Of a DNA stretch of 64,000 nucleotides, positions 25,802 to 34,778 are shown one piece after another. The DNA comes from LZORAL124-50-18 sp051208045 (GTDB lineage Bacteria; Pseudomonadota; Gammaproteobacteria; Pseudomonadales; Oleiphilaceae). A model generated the notes under the pieces. It worked only from the letters and a program-made list of their open reading frames with translations. It made no database searches and was not told where the DNA came from. The stretch's first letter is position 1; each line of letters opens with the position of its first letter. Where the stretch lies: contig JBPJFY010000003.1 in the NCBI GenBank assembly GCA_051208045.1, positions 320,433-384,432 on the forward strand, read 5' to 3'. Made by a program: the position numbers and the translations under genes.

Positions 25802-26824
25802 ATGGCAACACCGGTACTTATTTGCGACGACTCCACCGTCGCCCGCAAACAGATGGCAAGAACACTTCCCACTGACTGGGAGGTGGATATCACGTTTGCC
25901 AAGAACGGGGCAGAAGGACTGGATGCGCTCCGTGAGGGAAAGGGCGACATACTGTTCCTTGACCTGAACATGCCTGTCATGGACGGCTACGAAGTGCTTG
26001 CGGAAGTGGCGAAAGCAGACCTGCCCACCATGGTCATTGTGGTCTCGGGTGATATCCAGCCGGAGGCCCACGAACGCGTTAAAAAACTGGGTGCGGTGGC
26101 TTTTATCAAAAAACCCGTGGATGCCAGTGAAGTTGCCAAAATTCTGGGGGACTACGGCGTTTACCGACCCAATGAAGAGCCGGAGGAATTTGACTCCTTT
26201 CAAGACTTTGATGAAGCCGTGCTCGCCCACGCAGGCGAGTCCAATCTACTGGACTGCATTCAGGAAATTTCCAACGTTGCCATGGGCCAGGCGGGAGATA
26301 AACTCGCGCGCTTGCTGGATGTTTTTGTAAAATTACCCATACCCAAGGTGAATTTTCTTGAGGTGTCGGAATTGCAGATGGCACTGACGTTTTCTGAAAA
26401 AGAAGACACCTACTCTGCCGTATGCCAGGGGTTTATTGGCGCAGGCATCGCCGGAGAGGCACTGGTAATCTTCAGTGACTCCAGTTTTGTCGACATGGCC
26501 CAACTGTTAAAGTATAAGGGCGAGATTACCCGGACCGCCGAACTGGAGCTGTTGATGGATGTCGCCAGCATACTCGTGGGTGCCTGCACCAACGGTATCG
26601 CGGGCCAGCTGGATATTGACTTCAGTCTGGGTCACCCGGTCGTGATTGGACAGCACGTGAAAGTGTCTGACCTGGTGCGGGGAGGTGCTAATCGATGGAA
26701 AAAAACGCTGGCTATTGAGCTGACCTACCAGATCGAAGGCTATGCCATCACGTTTGACTTGCTGCTCCTCCTGACGGAAGACTCGGTGGAGAACCTGCAA
26801 ACGCGCTTGTCCTTTTTGATGTAG
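25802..26824 (+). CDS. Response regulator with CheC-like phosphatase domain
   Basis: 340 residues from ATG 25802. The receiver domain (1-120) has Asp9/Asp10, the phospho-acceptor Asp54 (LFLDLNMP), VVSGD and the Lys of FIKKP. Residues about 145-335 are CheC/CheX-like: EISN (155-158) with a Pro 21 residues later, matching the CheC active-site pattern. The second copy reads DVAS, without Glu or Asn, so only one site looks active. A receiver joined to its own phosphatase suggests fast signal turnover. The next gene encodes a diguanylate cyclase. Confidence 0.85.
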   Translation: MATPVLICDDSTVARKQMARTLPTDWEVDITFAKNGAEGLDALREGKGDILFLDLNMPVMDGYEVLAEVAKADLPTMVIVVSGDIQPEAHERVKKLGAVAFIKKPVDASEVAKILGDYGVYRPNEEPEEFDSFQDFDEAVLAHAGESNLLDCIQEISNVAMGQAGDKLARLLDVFVKLPIPKVNFLEVSELQMALTFSEKEDTYSAVCQGFIGAGIAGEALVIFSDSSFVDMAQLLKYKGEITRTAELELLMDVASILVGACTNGIAGQLDIDFSLGHPVVIGQHVKVSDLVRGGANRWKKTLAIELTYQIEGYAITFDLLLLLTEDSVENLQTRLSFLM

Positions 26825-26892
26825 CAGACCCCTGTTGTTAGACACATGAACACACGATACGACACACCCACACTGAGAGATAAGAAGATCCT

Positions 26893-27882
26893 ATGACCGC
26901 TGAACATCTCGACATTACCGAATTCCACTGGCTCATGGATATGCTGCAGACGATCGATGTCGGCCTGGTTGTGCTGGACAAGCAGTATACGATCCAGGTG
27001 TGGAACAGTTTCATGGAGAACCACAGCGGACTAAGGCCGGAGCAAGTCAAGGACAAAGATCTGTTCAGTATTTTTCCGAACATTGATAAAGAGTGGCTCG
27101 TACAAAAATCACAGGCTGTCTTTCAGTTGAAAAATCGTGCATTCACTACCTGGGAGCAGCGCCCCTACCTTATGCGCTTCCTGAATTATCGCCCCATTAC
27201 CGGCACAGCGGATTTCATGTACCAAAACATCACGATTTCTCCACTGGTGTCCATTGATGGCGAAGTAAAACACATCTGTATTCTCATTTATGATGTCACC
27301 GATATCGCAACCAGTAAAATGGCTTTGCAGGAGGCCAATGGTGAATTGGAGCGACTGAGTCGCACTGACCGCCTAACCCTCCTCAACAATCGTGGGTTCT
27401 GGGAAGAATGCCTGGTGCGTGAATATGCCCGTTACCAGCGTTATCATCACACCTGTTCATTAATCATGTTTGATATCGATCACTTTAAAAAAGTGAATGA
27501 CACCTACGGCCATCAGGCCGGAGACGAGGTTATTCGCCAAACCTCAGCTGCGCTGAGGAACAGCTTGCGTAAAACCGATATTGCGGGTCGCTATGGCGGG
27601 GAAGAGTTTGGCGTGATTCTGGTAGATACCGATGCGGAAGGGGCAAAAATATTTGCCGAACGTCTACGTGAGCATATTGAGGGGCTCACGGTAACCCACG
27701 AAGATCAGGCCATTCGATTTACCATCAGCCTGGGGATTGCAGCACTGGACGACCAGTGCTCAGATTACAAACAATGGCTCGAACATTCTGACCAGGCCCT
27801 CTACCACTGTAAACGTAACGGCAGAAACCAGAGCGTGATCTACACCCAGGCGCTGGATGCAGAAGGCAAGGGTCACGATTAA
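26893..27882 (+). CDS. PAS-GGDEF diguanylate cyclase
   Basis: A 329-residue soluble enzyme making cyclic di-GMP. A PAS domain covers about 14-140 (VGLVVLDKQYTIQVWNSFMENHSG) and GGDEF about 155-320. The active-site motif is GGEEF (235-239), preceded by an inhibitory-site motif R-K-T-D (226-229) at the usual five-residue distance, so both catalysis and product feedback are predicted. It lies 68 bp after the receiver/CheC gene on the same strand; the pair probably works together, perhaps with the regulator acting on the PAS part. Confidence 0.93.
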   Translation: MTAEHLDITEFHWLMDMLQTIDVGLVVLDKQYTIQVWNSFMENHSGLRPEQVKDKDLFSIFPNIDKEWLVQKSQAVFQLKNRAFTTWEQRPYLMRFLNYRPITGTADFMYQNITISPLVSIDGEVKHICILIYDVTDIATSKMALQEANGELERLSRTDRLTLLNNRGFWEECLVREYARYQRYHHTCSLIMFDIDHFKKVNDTYGHQAGDEVIRQTSAALRNSLRKTDIAGRYGGEEFGVILVDTDAEGAKIFAERLREHIEGLTVTHEDQAIRFTISLGIAALDDQCSDYKQWLEHSDQALYHCKRNGRNQSVIYTQALDAEGKGHD

Positions 27883-27907
27883 CCCACGGCTGGACGGCGG
27901 CGCACTA

Positions 27908-28108
27908 TTAAAGATCCATAAACTCAACGATCACGGTTTTTATAATGAAGCCCGCTACCCCGGCAAATAGACCAATAAACAGAATCATCATACCAAACCG
28001 ACCTGCCTTGGATTTTTTTGCCAGGTCGTAAATGATATAAGCCATAAAGGCGATCAGCCCACTCACCAACACTACCGTTGAATAGTATGCAAACTGCTCT
28101 TCGCTCAT
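27908..28108 (-). CDS. DUF2788 small membrane protein
   Basis: A 66-residue inner-membrane protein with two predicted helices (about 8-28 and 41-60) separated by the charged DLAKKSKAGRFG loop, the hallmark of DUF2788. Function is unknown. It is convergent with the cyclase gene; stop codons are 25 bp apart. Confidence 0.85.
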   Translation of the reverse strand: MSEEQFAYYSTVVLVSGLIAFMAYIIYDLAKKSKAGRFGMMILFIGLFAGVAGFIIKTVIVEFMDL

Positions 28109-28380
28109 TCCCTACCACCTTATCTTGAAACGTCGCTCGCCGCGATCACCTTGCCGGCTGGGCCGACTGGAGTGCGGCTATTATAAAGAGGCGGCCGCCA
28201 ATAACCAAGCCCGGTGCTTCCCATGGCTTTCGTTGTTGTACTTTCCCGCACTCAACCGAGCGTACGGCTCGGGAACCGCACCGGCTTTCGCCCTTGGCAT
28301 CATTGTACGCGCTGGTTATGATAGCCCCCCTACATCACTAATTTCCCGAAAACCAAGGGAAGACTAACCGAGGACCCCTC

Positions 28381-28839
28381 ATGAAATATTGGCTGATGAA
28401 GTCCGAGCCTGACGTGTTTGGCATTGATCATCTCGCAAACATGCCCCAACAGACAGAACATTGGGATGGCGTAAGAAATTACCAGGCCAGAAACATGATG
28501 CGCGATGAAATGCAGGTCGGAGATCAGGTCTTCTTTTACCACTCAAATTGTGATGTGCCAGGCATCGTGGGACTGGCAAAGGTGGTACGTGCCGGCTACC
28601 CGGACCACACCGCACTAGACCCAGAATGTAAATACTTTGATCCCAAAAGTGATCCGGACAATCCGCGTTGGTTCATGGTGGATATTCAGCTGGTGCGGAA
28701 ATTTAAGCGGACAATTTCCCTCAAGGAATTAAAAGAAACCAAAGAGTTGGAAGACATGCCGCTGGTCAGGAAAGGCAACCGGCTGAGTGTCATGCCGGTA
28801 GAGCAAAATCAGTTCGAGTTTGTGCTTACCATGGAATGA
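28381..28839 (+). CDS. EVE domain protein
   Basis: A 152-residue protein made almost wholly of an EVE domain (PUA-like fold): MKYWLMKSEPDVFGID, WDGVRNYQARNMMRD, FYHSNCDVPGIVGLAKVV and WFMVDIQLVRKF. EVE domains bind modified bases in nucleic acids. The native role in bacteria is unsettled. The start ATG has GAGG about 9 bp upstream. In the 272-bp gap to the left no convincing RNA or gene was found; a 6S RNA, which sits near EVE genes in some relatives, was looked for but not recognised. Confidence 0.88.
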   Translation: MKYWLMKSEPDVFGIDHLANMPQQTEHWDGVRNYQARNMMRDEMQVGDQVFFYHSNCDVPGIVGLAKVVRAGYPDHTALDPECKYFDPKSDPDNPRWFMVDIQLVRKFKRTISLKELKETKELEDMPLVRKGNRLSVMPVEQNQFEFVLTME

Positions 28840-28852
28840 GGAACCGACAGGA

Positions 28853-29119
28853 TCAACCGGTCCTGATCAATCGCAGCACATCGTCGCCCGAAAAAGGCCA
28901 GCAGAGTACGACCTCTGAATGCATCTTGCGCAGAACGGGAATGTGTTCTGCGTATTGAGCCATCAGCTGGTCATCCTCGGCAATATCAATCACGCTCAAA
29001 TAGATTTCCACCTCCGTAGAGGGTGACTGAGCCACACTTTGTGCAATCACTTGCTCGGCAACATCGCACAAGTGACAGCCGGCCGTGGAGTACAATAAAA
29101 GCTCGATTTCTTTTTTCAT
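28853..29119 (-). CDS. Glutaredoxin-like (DUF836) thioredoxin-fold protein
   Basis: An 88-residue thioredoxin-fold protein: LLLYSTAGCHLCDVAEQVI carries the C-x-x-C redox motif (CHLC), and HIPVL supplies the cis-proline loop. It matches the DUF836/glutaredoxin 2-like group. Likely cytoplasmic; partner unknown. It is convergent with the EVE gene, with stops 13 bp apart. Confidence 0.85.
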   Translation of the reverse strand: MKKEIELLLYSTAGCHLCDVAEQVIAQSVAQSPSTEVEIYLSVIDIAEDDQLMAQYAEHIPVLRKMHSEVVLCWPFSGDDVLRLIRTG

Positions 29120-29292
29120 TTTACGCTGGATTTCCCCGGCTGTTTTGACAATAATTCAGACTCTGTTGGTTCAGTAAGTTCATTCTGTCACTGGCCAATC
29201 ACCTACCCATCATCCCCGGCAAATCGCTTTACTGATGTTTGCCCCGGGGAATGAATCCTTAAGACATATCGTCCGAACAATAAAGAGAACAT

Positions 29293-30231
29293 ATGCTGTT
29301 TAAGAATATTTATATCTATCGCTTTAGCAAACCTTTTACCCTCAGCCCGGAAGCATTGGAAGAAAAGCTCGCAGAAGCTGCCATTCAACCCTGTGGTCCG
29401 CAGGAAACATTTCGCCAGGGCTGGGCCTTCCCCCTGGGAAAACACGGCGCACAATTCGTCCACACCAGCAATGGCAACATGATGCTGTCCCTGGCAAAAG
29501 AGGAGCGTATTCTACCATCCTCCGTGATCAAGGAAATGATGGAAGAACGTGTACAACAGATTGAAGAAGAGCAGCACCGGAAAGTCCGAAAAAAAGAAAA
29601 AGATGAACTCAAAGAGCAGATCACGACAGAATTGCTGCCACGTGCGTTCAAACGATCTCAGTACACACAGGGGTACATTGATAATAAAAACGGCTGGTTG
29701 ATCATCAACACCTCCTCGGCCAAAAAAGCCGACGACTTCACCAGCTTTTTGCGAAAAACGCTTGGTTCCCTGCCCGTCATGTTCCCCGAAGTACAGCAAA
29801 GCCCTTCAGCCATTATGACCAGCTGGCTGCAGGACAGCGATTCACTGGCTCAGGATTTCATCCTGCGCGATGAGTGTGAACTGCAATCCGAAGGGGAAGA
29901 CAAGTCTGTCGTACGCTGCAAAGGTCTGGATATTGAAGGCGACGAAGTACAAGGCCACATCCGTGCAGAGATGCGCGTAGTCAAACTCGCCCTCGACTGG
30001 CAGGATCGTATCTCCTTTGTCCTCAACGAAGATTTAACCCTCAAGCGCATCAAGTTTGGTGAATTCCTGAATGAGAAGCTGGAAGACAGCCAGGCCGAAA
30101 GCGCTGCAGAAAAGTTTGATGCCACATTTGCGCTCATGAGCCTGGAGTTCTCGGAGTTGATTGAGCGAATTCTGGCCTTGTTTGGCGGAGAAGACCGTTC
30201 GAAAATTGTCGATGAACCTCAAGCGGCCTGA
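29293..30231 (+). CDS. rdgC: RdgC, recombination-associated DNA-binding protein
   Basis: A 312-residue homologue of RdgC, a ring-shaped dimer that coats DNA and restrains RecA. The family is confined to beta- and gammaproteobacteria, which supports the host assignment. Diagnostic stretches include FKNIYIYRF at the start, PCGPQETFRQGWAFPLG, EERILPSSVIKEMMEERVQQIE and LPRAFKRSQYTQGYID. Length is normal (E. coli 303). No LexA box was seen upstream. Confidence 0.95.
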   Translation: MLFKNIYIYRFSKPFTLSPEALEEKLAEAAIQPCGPQETFRQGWAFPLGKHGAQFVHTSNGNMMLSLAKEERILPSSVIKEMMEERVQQIEEEQHRKVRKKEKDELKEQITTELLPRAFKRSQYTQGYIDNKNGWLIINTSSAKKADDFTSFLRKTLGSLPVMFPEVQQSPSAIMTSWLQDSDSLAQDFILRDECELQSEGEDKSVVRCKGLDIEGDEVQGHIRAEMRVVKLALDWQDRISFVLNEDLTLKRIKFGEFLNEKLEDSQAESAAEKFDATFALMSLEFSELIERILALFGGEDRSKIVDEPQAA

Positions 30232-30268
30232 ACGAACTCACAAACACCCACGGCCATTCCAGTGTGGA

Positions 30269-30294
30269 AAGCTACACTCTCAAGAGTGTAGCTT
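30269..30294. terminator. Bidirectional hairpin centred on the stop codon of the acetyltransferase gene
   Basis: Perfect 12-bp stem AAGCTACACTCT (30269-30280) and AGAGTGTAGCTT (30283-30294) with only two bases between. The minus-strand stop codon (30280-30282) lies at the tip. It separates convergent rdgC and the acetyltransferase gene. T-runs on both sides are weak, so termination strength is uncertain. Confidence 0.55.
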
Positions 30295-33018
30295 CTGCAA
30301 CTGCCAGCCGTCCTCCGGCTTATTCAACGGCAGTTTTAACTCCATCACCTCTTCTTCGTTGTTGTAGAGGGTCTTGAATCCCAATTTTTTTGCCAAGGCC
30401 AGCATGGGCTCATTTTCCGGCAAAACTGATCCGATCATCTCCACCGTTCCCTTGGAGCGACAATAATCAATCATTTTGTTCATGAGCGTCGTGCCCAGGC
30501 GCTCGCCCTTCATATCATCCCTTACGATGACCGCAAACTCGGTCTGCAGGTTATCCGCATCGGTCCAGGTTCTTACTACCCCCAGGGTTTCCGATGGCGC
30601 ATCCGGCGCCGCAGTCATGGGAGCTGAGGCAACAAACACCATCTCCCGGTCATAATCGATTTGAAGCATTTGCACCAACTCATCGTGACTGAATGATTTG
30701 CGATAATGAAAAAATCGAAACCGAATGGACTCCGGCGACAACTTGGAATGAAACTCAATGTGCGCAGGCTCGTCCTCCCCCTTCACCGGGCGTAACTCGA
30801 CACGTCGTCGCGATTTAGGCAAGGTGACCCACTCACACAGCTCCTCCGGATACGGCTGTATGACGAGACGCGCCTGCTCATCCAGATCAATCGCGACATC
30901 CACGGCTACCACCCCGCGCCGATCAAACAGGAGGGGAAGAATTTCAAGACCCTTGATTTCCGGAATATCAATCACGATCTGCGACAACGTCACGAGTGTT
31001 TCACACACAGCCTGAATATCTTTCTGGGGCTGGTAACTGTATTCTTTCAACAGCTTGTACATGTGTGTTTGCCGCAATAAATCCCGCGCCAGGGTCATAT
31101 TCAGCGGAGGCAGCGCGACGTGCCTGTCCGCCATGACATTCACGCTCGCCCCGGCAGCGCCGCACACAACAATTGGCCCAAAAGTTGGGTCACGGGTGAT
31201 ACCCAGACTGAACCCCAATCCTCCGATGTGCTGGTGCGTTTCATGTACGGCAAAGCCCACAAAACCACTTTCCGGGAAATGTTCCTGATACTGGGAAAAA
31301 AGCAACGCGCAGGATTCGCGAATGGAGTGCTCATCGTTGAGTCGCCTTAACGTCGCTTTATAACGACCTCGACCGGTTTTCTCTTCCAGAAACGGGTGTG
31401 CTGCCTGCTCATGCAACAACGTCAGATTGATGGCACCATCTAAACTGTTAAACACTTCGACCACCTGATCCACGTCATCACAGTACCAGGTTTTTACAAC
31501 AGGAATGCCGTAGTCGGCAATCACCTGTCGGGCCTCTTCGTTGGTTAAACTCCTCCGCTTCTGCCGATGGGCGTTCGTTACAATACCCCGCGCATGAGAT
31601 CTGTCCACACTGTGATCAGAGTACGAAGACGGTGTTTCTGCCAATAAAGTTTGTGTACGTTTATGATTGACCTGATGCATGAACGCCTGAATCGCTTTTT
31701 CCGGCGAAGAAAACGTGGGAATGCCTGCATCAAAAAAGGCCTGTCGCGCATCATGAATGGTGCTGTGTCCTAACCAGCAGGTAAACACATTCAACCGCGA
31801 GCGCTTGCATCGGTTAATGACGGCATCCGCCACCTGCAGACTGTCTTCCGTGAGAGAGGGCGCAAACATCACCAGGACATTAGAAACGGAAAAATCCTGC
31901 TCCAGAATCTGCAATGCCTGATCATAGCGTTGTGGTGTGGCATCGTAATCCAGATCCACTGGGTTGCGTTTGTTCCAGTACGGGGGTAACAGCGCTTCCA
32001 GGGCGGCCATCGTTCCATCGGACAAATACGTTAACTCCCCGCCCAGCGTTGATAGCCTGTCCACCGCCAGCACACCGGGACCAAACCCGTTGCACAACAC
32101 CATCAGATGCTCCTGTTTCACCGGTTTCATTCGGGTCAGCGTTTCCAGAGCGTCAAACATTTCGTCCAGCCCCTGCACACGCAGCACCCCGGCACGCCGC
32201 AGCACCGCATCATAGATATCGTCGCCGTTGACAATGCCGTCCGGCAGCGCACGCGGAATCCACTGAGACTCCGCCACCCGACCACTTTTTACCGCGAGAA
32301 TTAACTTACCCCGGGAAGCAGCACGCACTGCGGAGATAAAACGGGAGGGGCTGGTGATATTCTCCAGATGCAACAGGATGGCTTTTGTGGACCGGTCCTG
32401 CGCGAGATAATCAATCAGGTCATCCGGATCAATATCTACGCCATCCCCCAGGGTAAGAAAATGCGAGAAGCCAATCCCCCGTGACAGTGCCCAATCAATC
32501 ACAGCGCTGCTGATCGTGCCGGATTGGCCGATAAAGGCGATCTTACCGGGCAACACCCCCATGTGCGCATAGGTGGCGTTCAAGTTACGTGATGGCACCA
32601 TGACACCGATGGTATTCGGACCCAGCAGCCGAATGCCCGACTTTTTAGCGGCGTCTTTGACCGAATACATCAATGGTCGGCCGGATTTGCTGTGCATCCG
32701 GGACAGCCCTCCGGTCAGAATCATTGCCGTTTTTACTCCGGCTTTTCCAAGCTGCTTCACCAGTGCCGGCACGGTTTCCGGCGGCGTACAGATAATCGCC
32801 AGATCAGGGGAGTATTTCAGCTTACTGACCTTACTCACACATTCAATGCCGTGTACCTGTTCATACTCTGTTGAGTTGATGACGATCAGTTTGCCCGCAT
32901 AATCGGACGCCAGCAAATTACGCAGTACCATACCGCCCATGTTCTGGGACCGTTCTGACGCCCCGAGAATACAGATCGATTTCGGGTTGAATAACGCCTC
33001 AAGGTAACGAGTGCTCAT
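30280..33018 (-). CDS. Pat-type protein lysine acetyltransferase (acyl-CoA synthetase-like + GNAT)
   Basis: A 912-residue protein of the PatZ/Pat kind. An NDP-forming acyl-CoA synthetase-like region (CoA-binding, about 8-130: NPKSICILGASERSQNMGG; ligase-like, about 140-460: GKIAFIGQSGTISSAVIDWA) is followed by an ATP-grasp region (about 490-700) and a C-terminal GNAT domain (about 745-895: VIVRDDMKGERLGTTLMNKMIDYC, the acetyl-CoA loop). Such proteins acetylate lysines, classically acetyl-CoA synthetase. GGAGA precedes the start. The adjacent HDAC-family gene may encode a matching deacetylase, but that is inference. Confidence 0.9.
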   Translation of the reverse strand: MSTRYLEALFNPKSICILGASERSQNMGGMVLRNLLASDYAGKLIVINSTEYEQVHGIECVSKVSKLKYSPDLAIICTPPETVPALVKQLGKAGVKTAMILTGGLSRMHSKSGRPLMYSVKDAAKKSGIRLLGPNTIGVMVPSRNLNATYAHMGVLPGKIAFIGQSGTISSAVIDWALSRGIGFSHFLTLGDGVDIDPDDLIDYLAQDRSTKAILLHLENITSPSRFISAVRAASRGKLILAVKSGRVAESQWIPRALPDGIVNGDDIYDAVLRRAGVLRVQGLDEMFDALETLTRMKPVKQEHLMVLCNGFGPGVLAVDRLSTLGGELTYLSDGTMAALEALLPPYWNKRNPVDLDYDATPQRYDQALQILEQDFSVSNVLVMFAPSLTEDSLQVADAVINRCKRSRLNVFTCWLGHSTIHDARQAFFDAGIPTFSSPEKAIQAFMHQVNHKRTQTLLAETPSSYSDHSVDRSHARGIVTNAHRQKRRSLTNEEARQVIADYGIPVVKTWYCDDVDQVVEVFNSLDGAINLTLLHEQAAHPFLEEKTGRGRYKATLRRLNDEHSIRESCALLFSQYQEHFPESGFVGFAVHETHQHIGGLGFSLGITRDPTFGPIVVCGAAGASVNVMADRHVALPPLNMTLARDLLRQTHMYKLLKEYSYQPQKDIQAVCETLVTLSQIVIDIPEIKGLEILPLLFDRRGVVAVDVAIDLDEQARLVIQPYPEELCEWVTLPKSRRRVELRPVKGEDEPAHIEFHSKLSPESIRFRFFHYRKSFSHDELVQMLQIDYDREMVFVASAPMTAAPDAPSETLGVVRTWTDADNLQTEFAVIVRDDMKGERLGTTLMNKMIDYCRSKGTVEMIGSVLPENEPMLALAKKLGFKTLYNNEEEVMELKLPLNKPEDGWQLQKLHS

Positions 33019-33218
33019 GGTCGTCTCCGGATGTCGAGCAAGGATTTCACCTAATTAAAAAGAATTTACTGGAAAATGCAACCTAGCTGATCAAGCGTGC
33101 AGGCAAACAGCGATTCCCATGACCTGGGTCAGTCAAATTCTCAGCTTAACTCTTTTTAATCCCGTGTGACCCGTTTATCATCAAAGCTAAGTTGAATAAA
33201 AATGAAAAGAAGCCCTGC

Positions 33219-34142
33219 ATGAAAACTGCCTATATTTCTCATAATGACTGTGAGCTCCACGACATGGGGTACGGCCATCCGGAAAGCCCCGCTCGCCTGG
33301 CGGCGATTCAAAACCAGCTGCAAGACACGCGCCTGGAACAGGAAATGGAATATATTCGCGCGGAAGAAGTCAATCCGGATCATGTTCTGCGTGTACATCC
33401 CGCCCGCTACGTGGAAGAACTCGACATGCGCTCACCTCACAATGGTCGGGTGATGATCGACGGAGACACATCTCTGATGAAAGACACCATGCGTGCAGCC
33501 AAACTGGCGGCTGGCGCAGCGGTGCAAGCGGTGGACCTGGTACTCTCCGGCCAGAACAAAAACGCGTTCTGTGCCACTCGCCCCCCGGGCCATCATGCGG
33601 AGCGCAACACCGCCATGGGCTTTTGTTTTTACAACAACGTTGCCGTGGCAGCCCAACATGCCCTCACCTTTCATGCCCTTGATCGAGTCGCTATCATTGA
33701 CTTTGATGTCCACCAGGGAAATGGAACCATCGATATTTTCCAGAACGATCCCAGAGTCATGGTCTGTTCCAGTTTTCAACATCCGGCGTACCCCAACAGC
33801 CATTTCGCGGTATCGAAAGATCACATCATCAACACGCCGCTGAATGCCTACACCAAAAGCAAGGATTTCCGAAATAAGACAGAGAAGGATTGGCTTAACC
33901 GACTACAAAACCATAAGCCTCAGCTTATCCTCATTTCTGCAGGCTTTGACGCCCATAGAGAAGACCCGCTCGGCGACGTCGAGCTGCTTACAAATGACTA
34001 TACCTGGGTGACTGAAATGTTGGTGGATGTTGCTAAGAACTACTCAGACAGCCGAATTGTGTCGGTGCTGGAAGGTGGATACAACTTGAAAGCCCTGGCG
34101 GAGAGCGTGGAAGCACACCTCACCGTCCTTACTGGCGCCTGA
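33219..34142 (+). CDS. Histone deacetylase family (acetoin utilisation type) amidohydrolase
   Basis: A 307-residue zinc hydrolase of the class II HDAC/AcuC-like group. Key elements are present: YGHPESPARL near the start, RPPGHHAERNTAMGFCFYNN with the catalytic His pair, IDFDVHQGNGT with zinc ligands, ISAGFDAHREDPLG, and LEGGYNL with the Gly-Gly-Tyr. ATG 33219 was preferred over TTG 33192 because AGAAG lies just before it. It is divergent from the Pat-type acetyltransferase gene, 200 bp away. Substrate may be acetyl-lysine proteins or acetylpolyamines. Confidence 0.9.
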   Translation: MKTAYISHNDCELHDMGYGHPESPARLAAIQNQLQDTRLEQEMEYIRAEEVNPDHVLRVHPARYVEELDMRSPHNGRVMIDGDTSLMKDTMRAAKLAAGAAVQAVDLVLSGQNKNAFCATRPPGHHAERNTAMGFCFYNNVAVAAQHALTFHALDRVAIIDFDVHQGNGTIDIFQNDPRVMVCSSFQHPAYPNSHFAVSKDHIINTPLNAYTKSKDFRNKTEKDWLNRLQNHKPQLILISAGFDAHREDPLGDVELLTNDYTWVTEMLVDVAKNYSDSRIVSVLEGGYNLKALAESVEAHLTVLTGA

Positions 34143-34184
34143 TCACAAAGGGTTTCCCGAGACACAGCGACACAGAGCCACAAA

Positions 34185-34207
34185 AAAAGGAGCATTCAGC
34201 TCCTTTT
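34185..34207. terminator. Bidirectional rho-independent terminator
   Basis: AAAAGGAGC (34185-34193), 5-base loop, GCTCCTTTT (34199-34207): a perfect 9-bp stem with T-runs on both strands (the minus strand reads seven T). It serves the deacetylase gene on the plus strand and fliS on the minus strand. Confidence 0.85.
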
Positions 34208-34262
34208 ATAATGCGCTTGTACGAATACAACGCGCTTGTACGTGCAGGTGTCGTGCCAGGCC

Positions 34263-34658
34263 TTACACCAGCCCTTTGCTGACGACTTCGTCCCGAATAC
34301 CGTCCCAGCCCTCTTTCACCGTTCGAATCAAATGGGCGCATTCATCAATAATGGTCACATCATTTTTTACGTTCGCTTCGAACAAACGTCGCTCAATGTA
34401 ATCGTAGAGCGCTTCCAGGTTGGCAGAAAATTCTCCCCCCTTTTCATGATCCAAAAAGCTGCGCAATCCGGAGACAATCTCGATCGTTTTATTGATCAGA
34501 TTGTTTTTGCCTTCAAAATCTTTGGCAGTAATTCGGCTTTTGGCCATCGCCATTCGCTCCAATGCCCCGGCTAACAGCAACTGAATCAACTTGTGCGGAT
34601 CTGCATCCACAATACTGGTTTGAGCGCCGACTTGCTGATACTGACGTACTGCGTTCAT
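34263..34658 (-). CDS. fliS: FliS, flagellin export chaperone
   Basis: A 131-residue cytoplasmic chaperone that binds the C-terminus of flagellin and prevents early polymerisation. Family marks: AVRQYQQVGAQTSIVDADPHKLIQLLLAGALERMAMAK in part, LRSFLDHEKGGEFSANLEALYDYIERRL, VIRTVKEGWDGIR-like end. It lies 120 bp downstream of fliD on the same strand and probably shares its sigma-28 promoter. Confidence 0.93.
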   Translation of the reverse strand: MNAVRQYQQVGAQTSIVDADPHKLIQLLLAGALERMAMAKSRITAKDFEGKNNLINKTIEIVSGLRSFLDHEKGGEFSANLEALYDYIERRLFEANVKNDVTIIDECAHLIRTVKEGWDGIRDEVVSKGLV

Positions 34659-34778
34659 AAATCACCCTTTTATCATTCTATCGTTGGTTCAGGCCAGGCA
34701 CTGTTGCCTCACATACTTCAGTTATCGGCCAAACCATCAAATACTTAAACAACTTTTCCCGGTTTCTTTGAGCTTAGC

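Noticed and set aside
28109..28380. Possible 6S RNA upstream of the EVE gene
   Set aside because: No central bubble or long rod-like fold was recognised by eye. A covariance search would decide.
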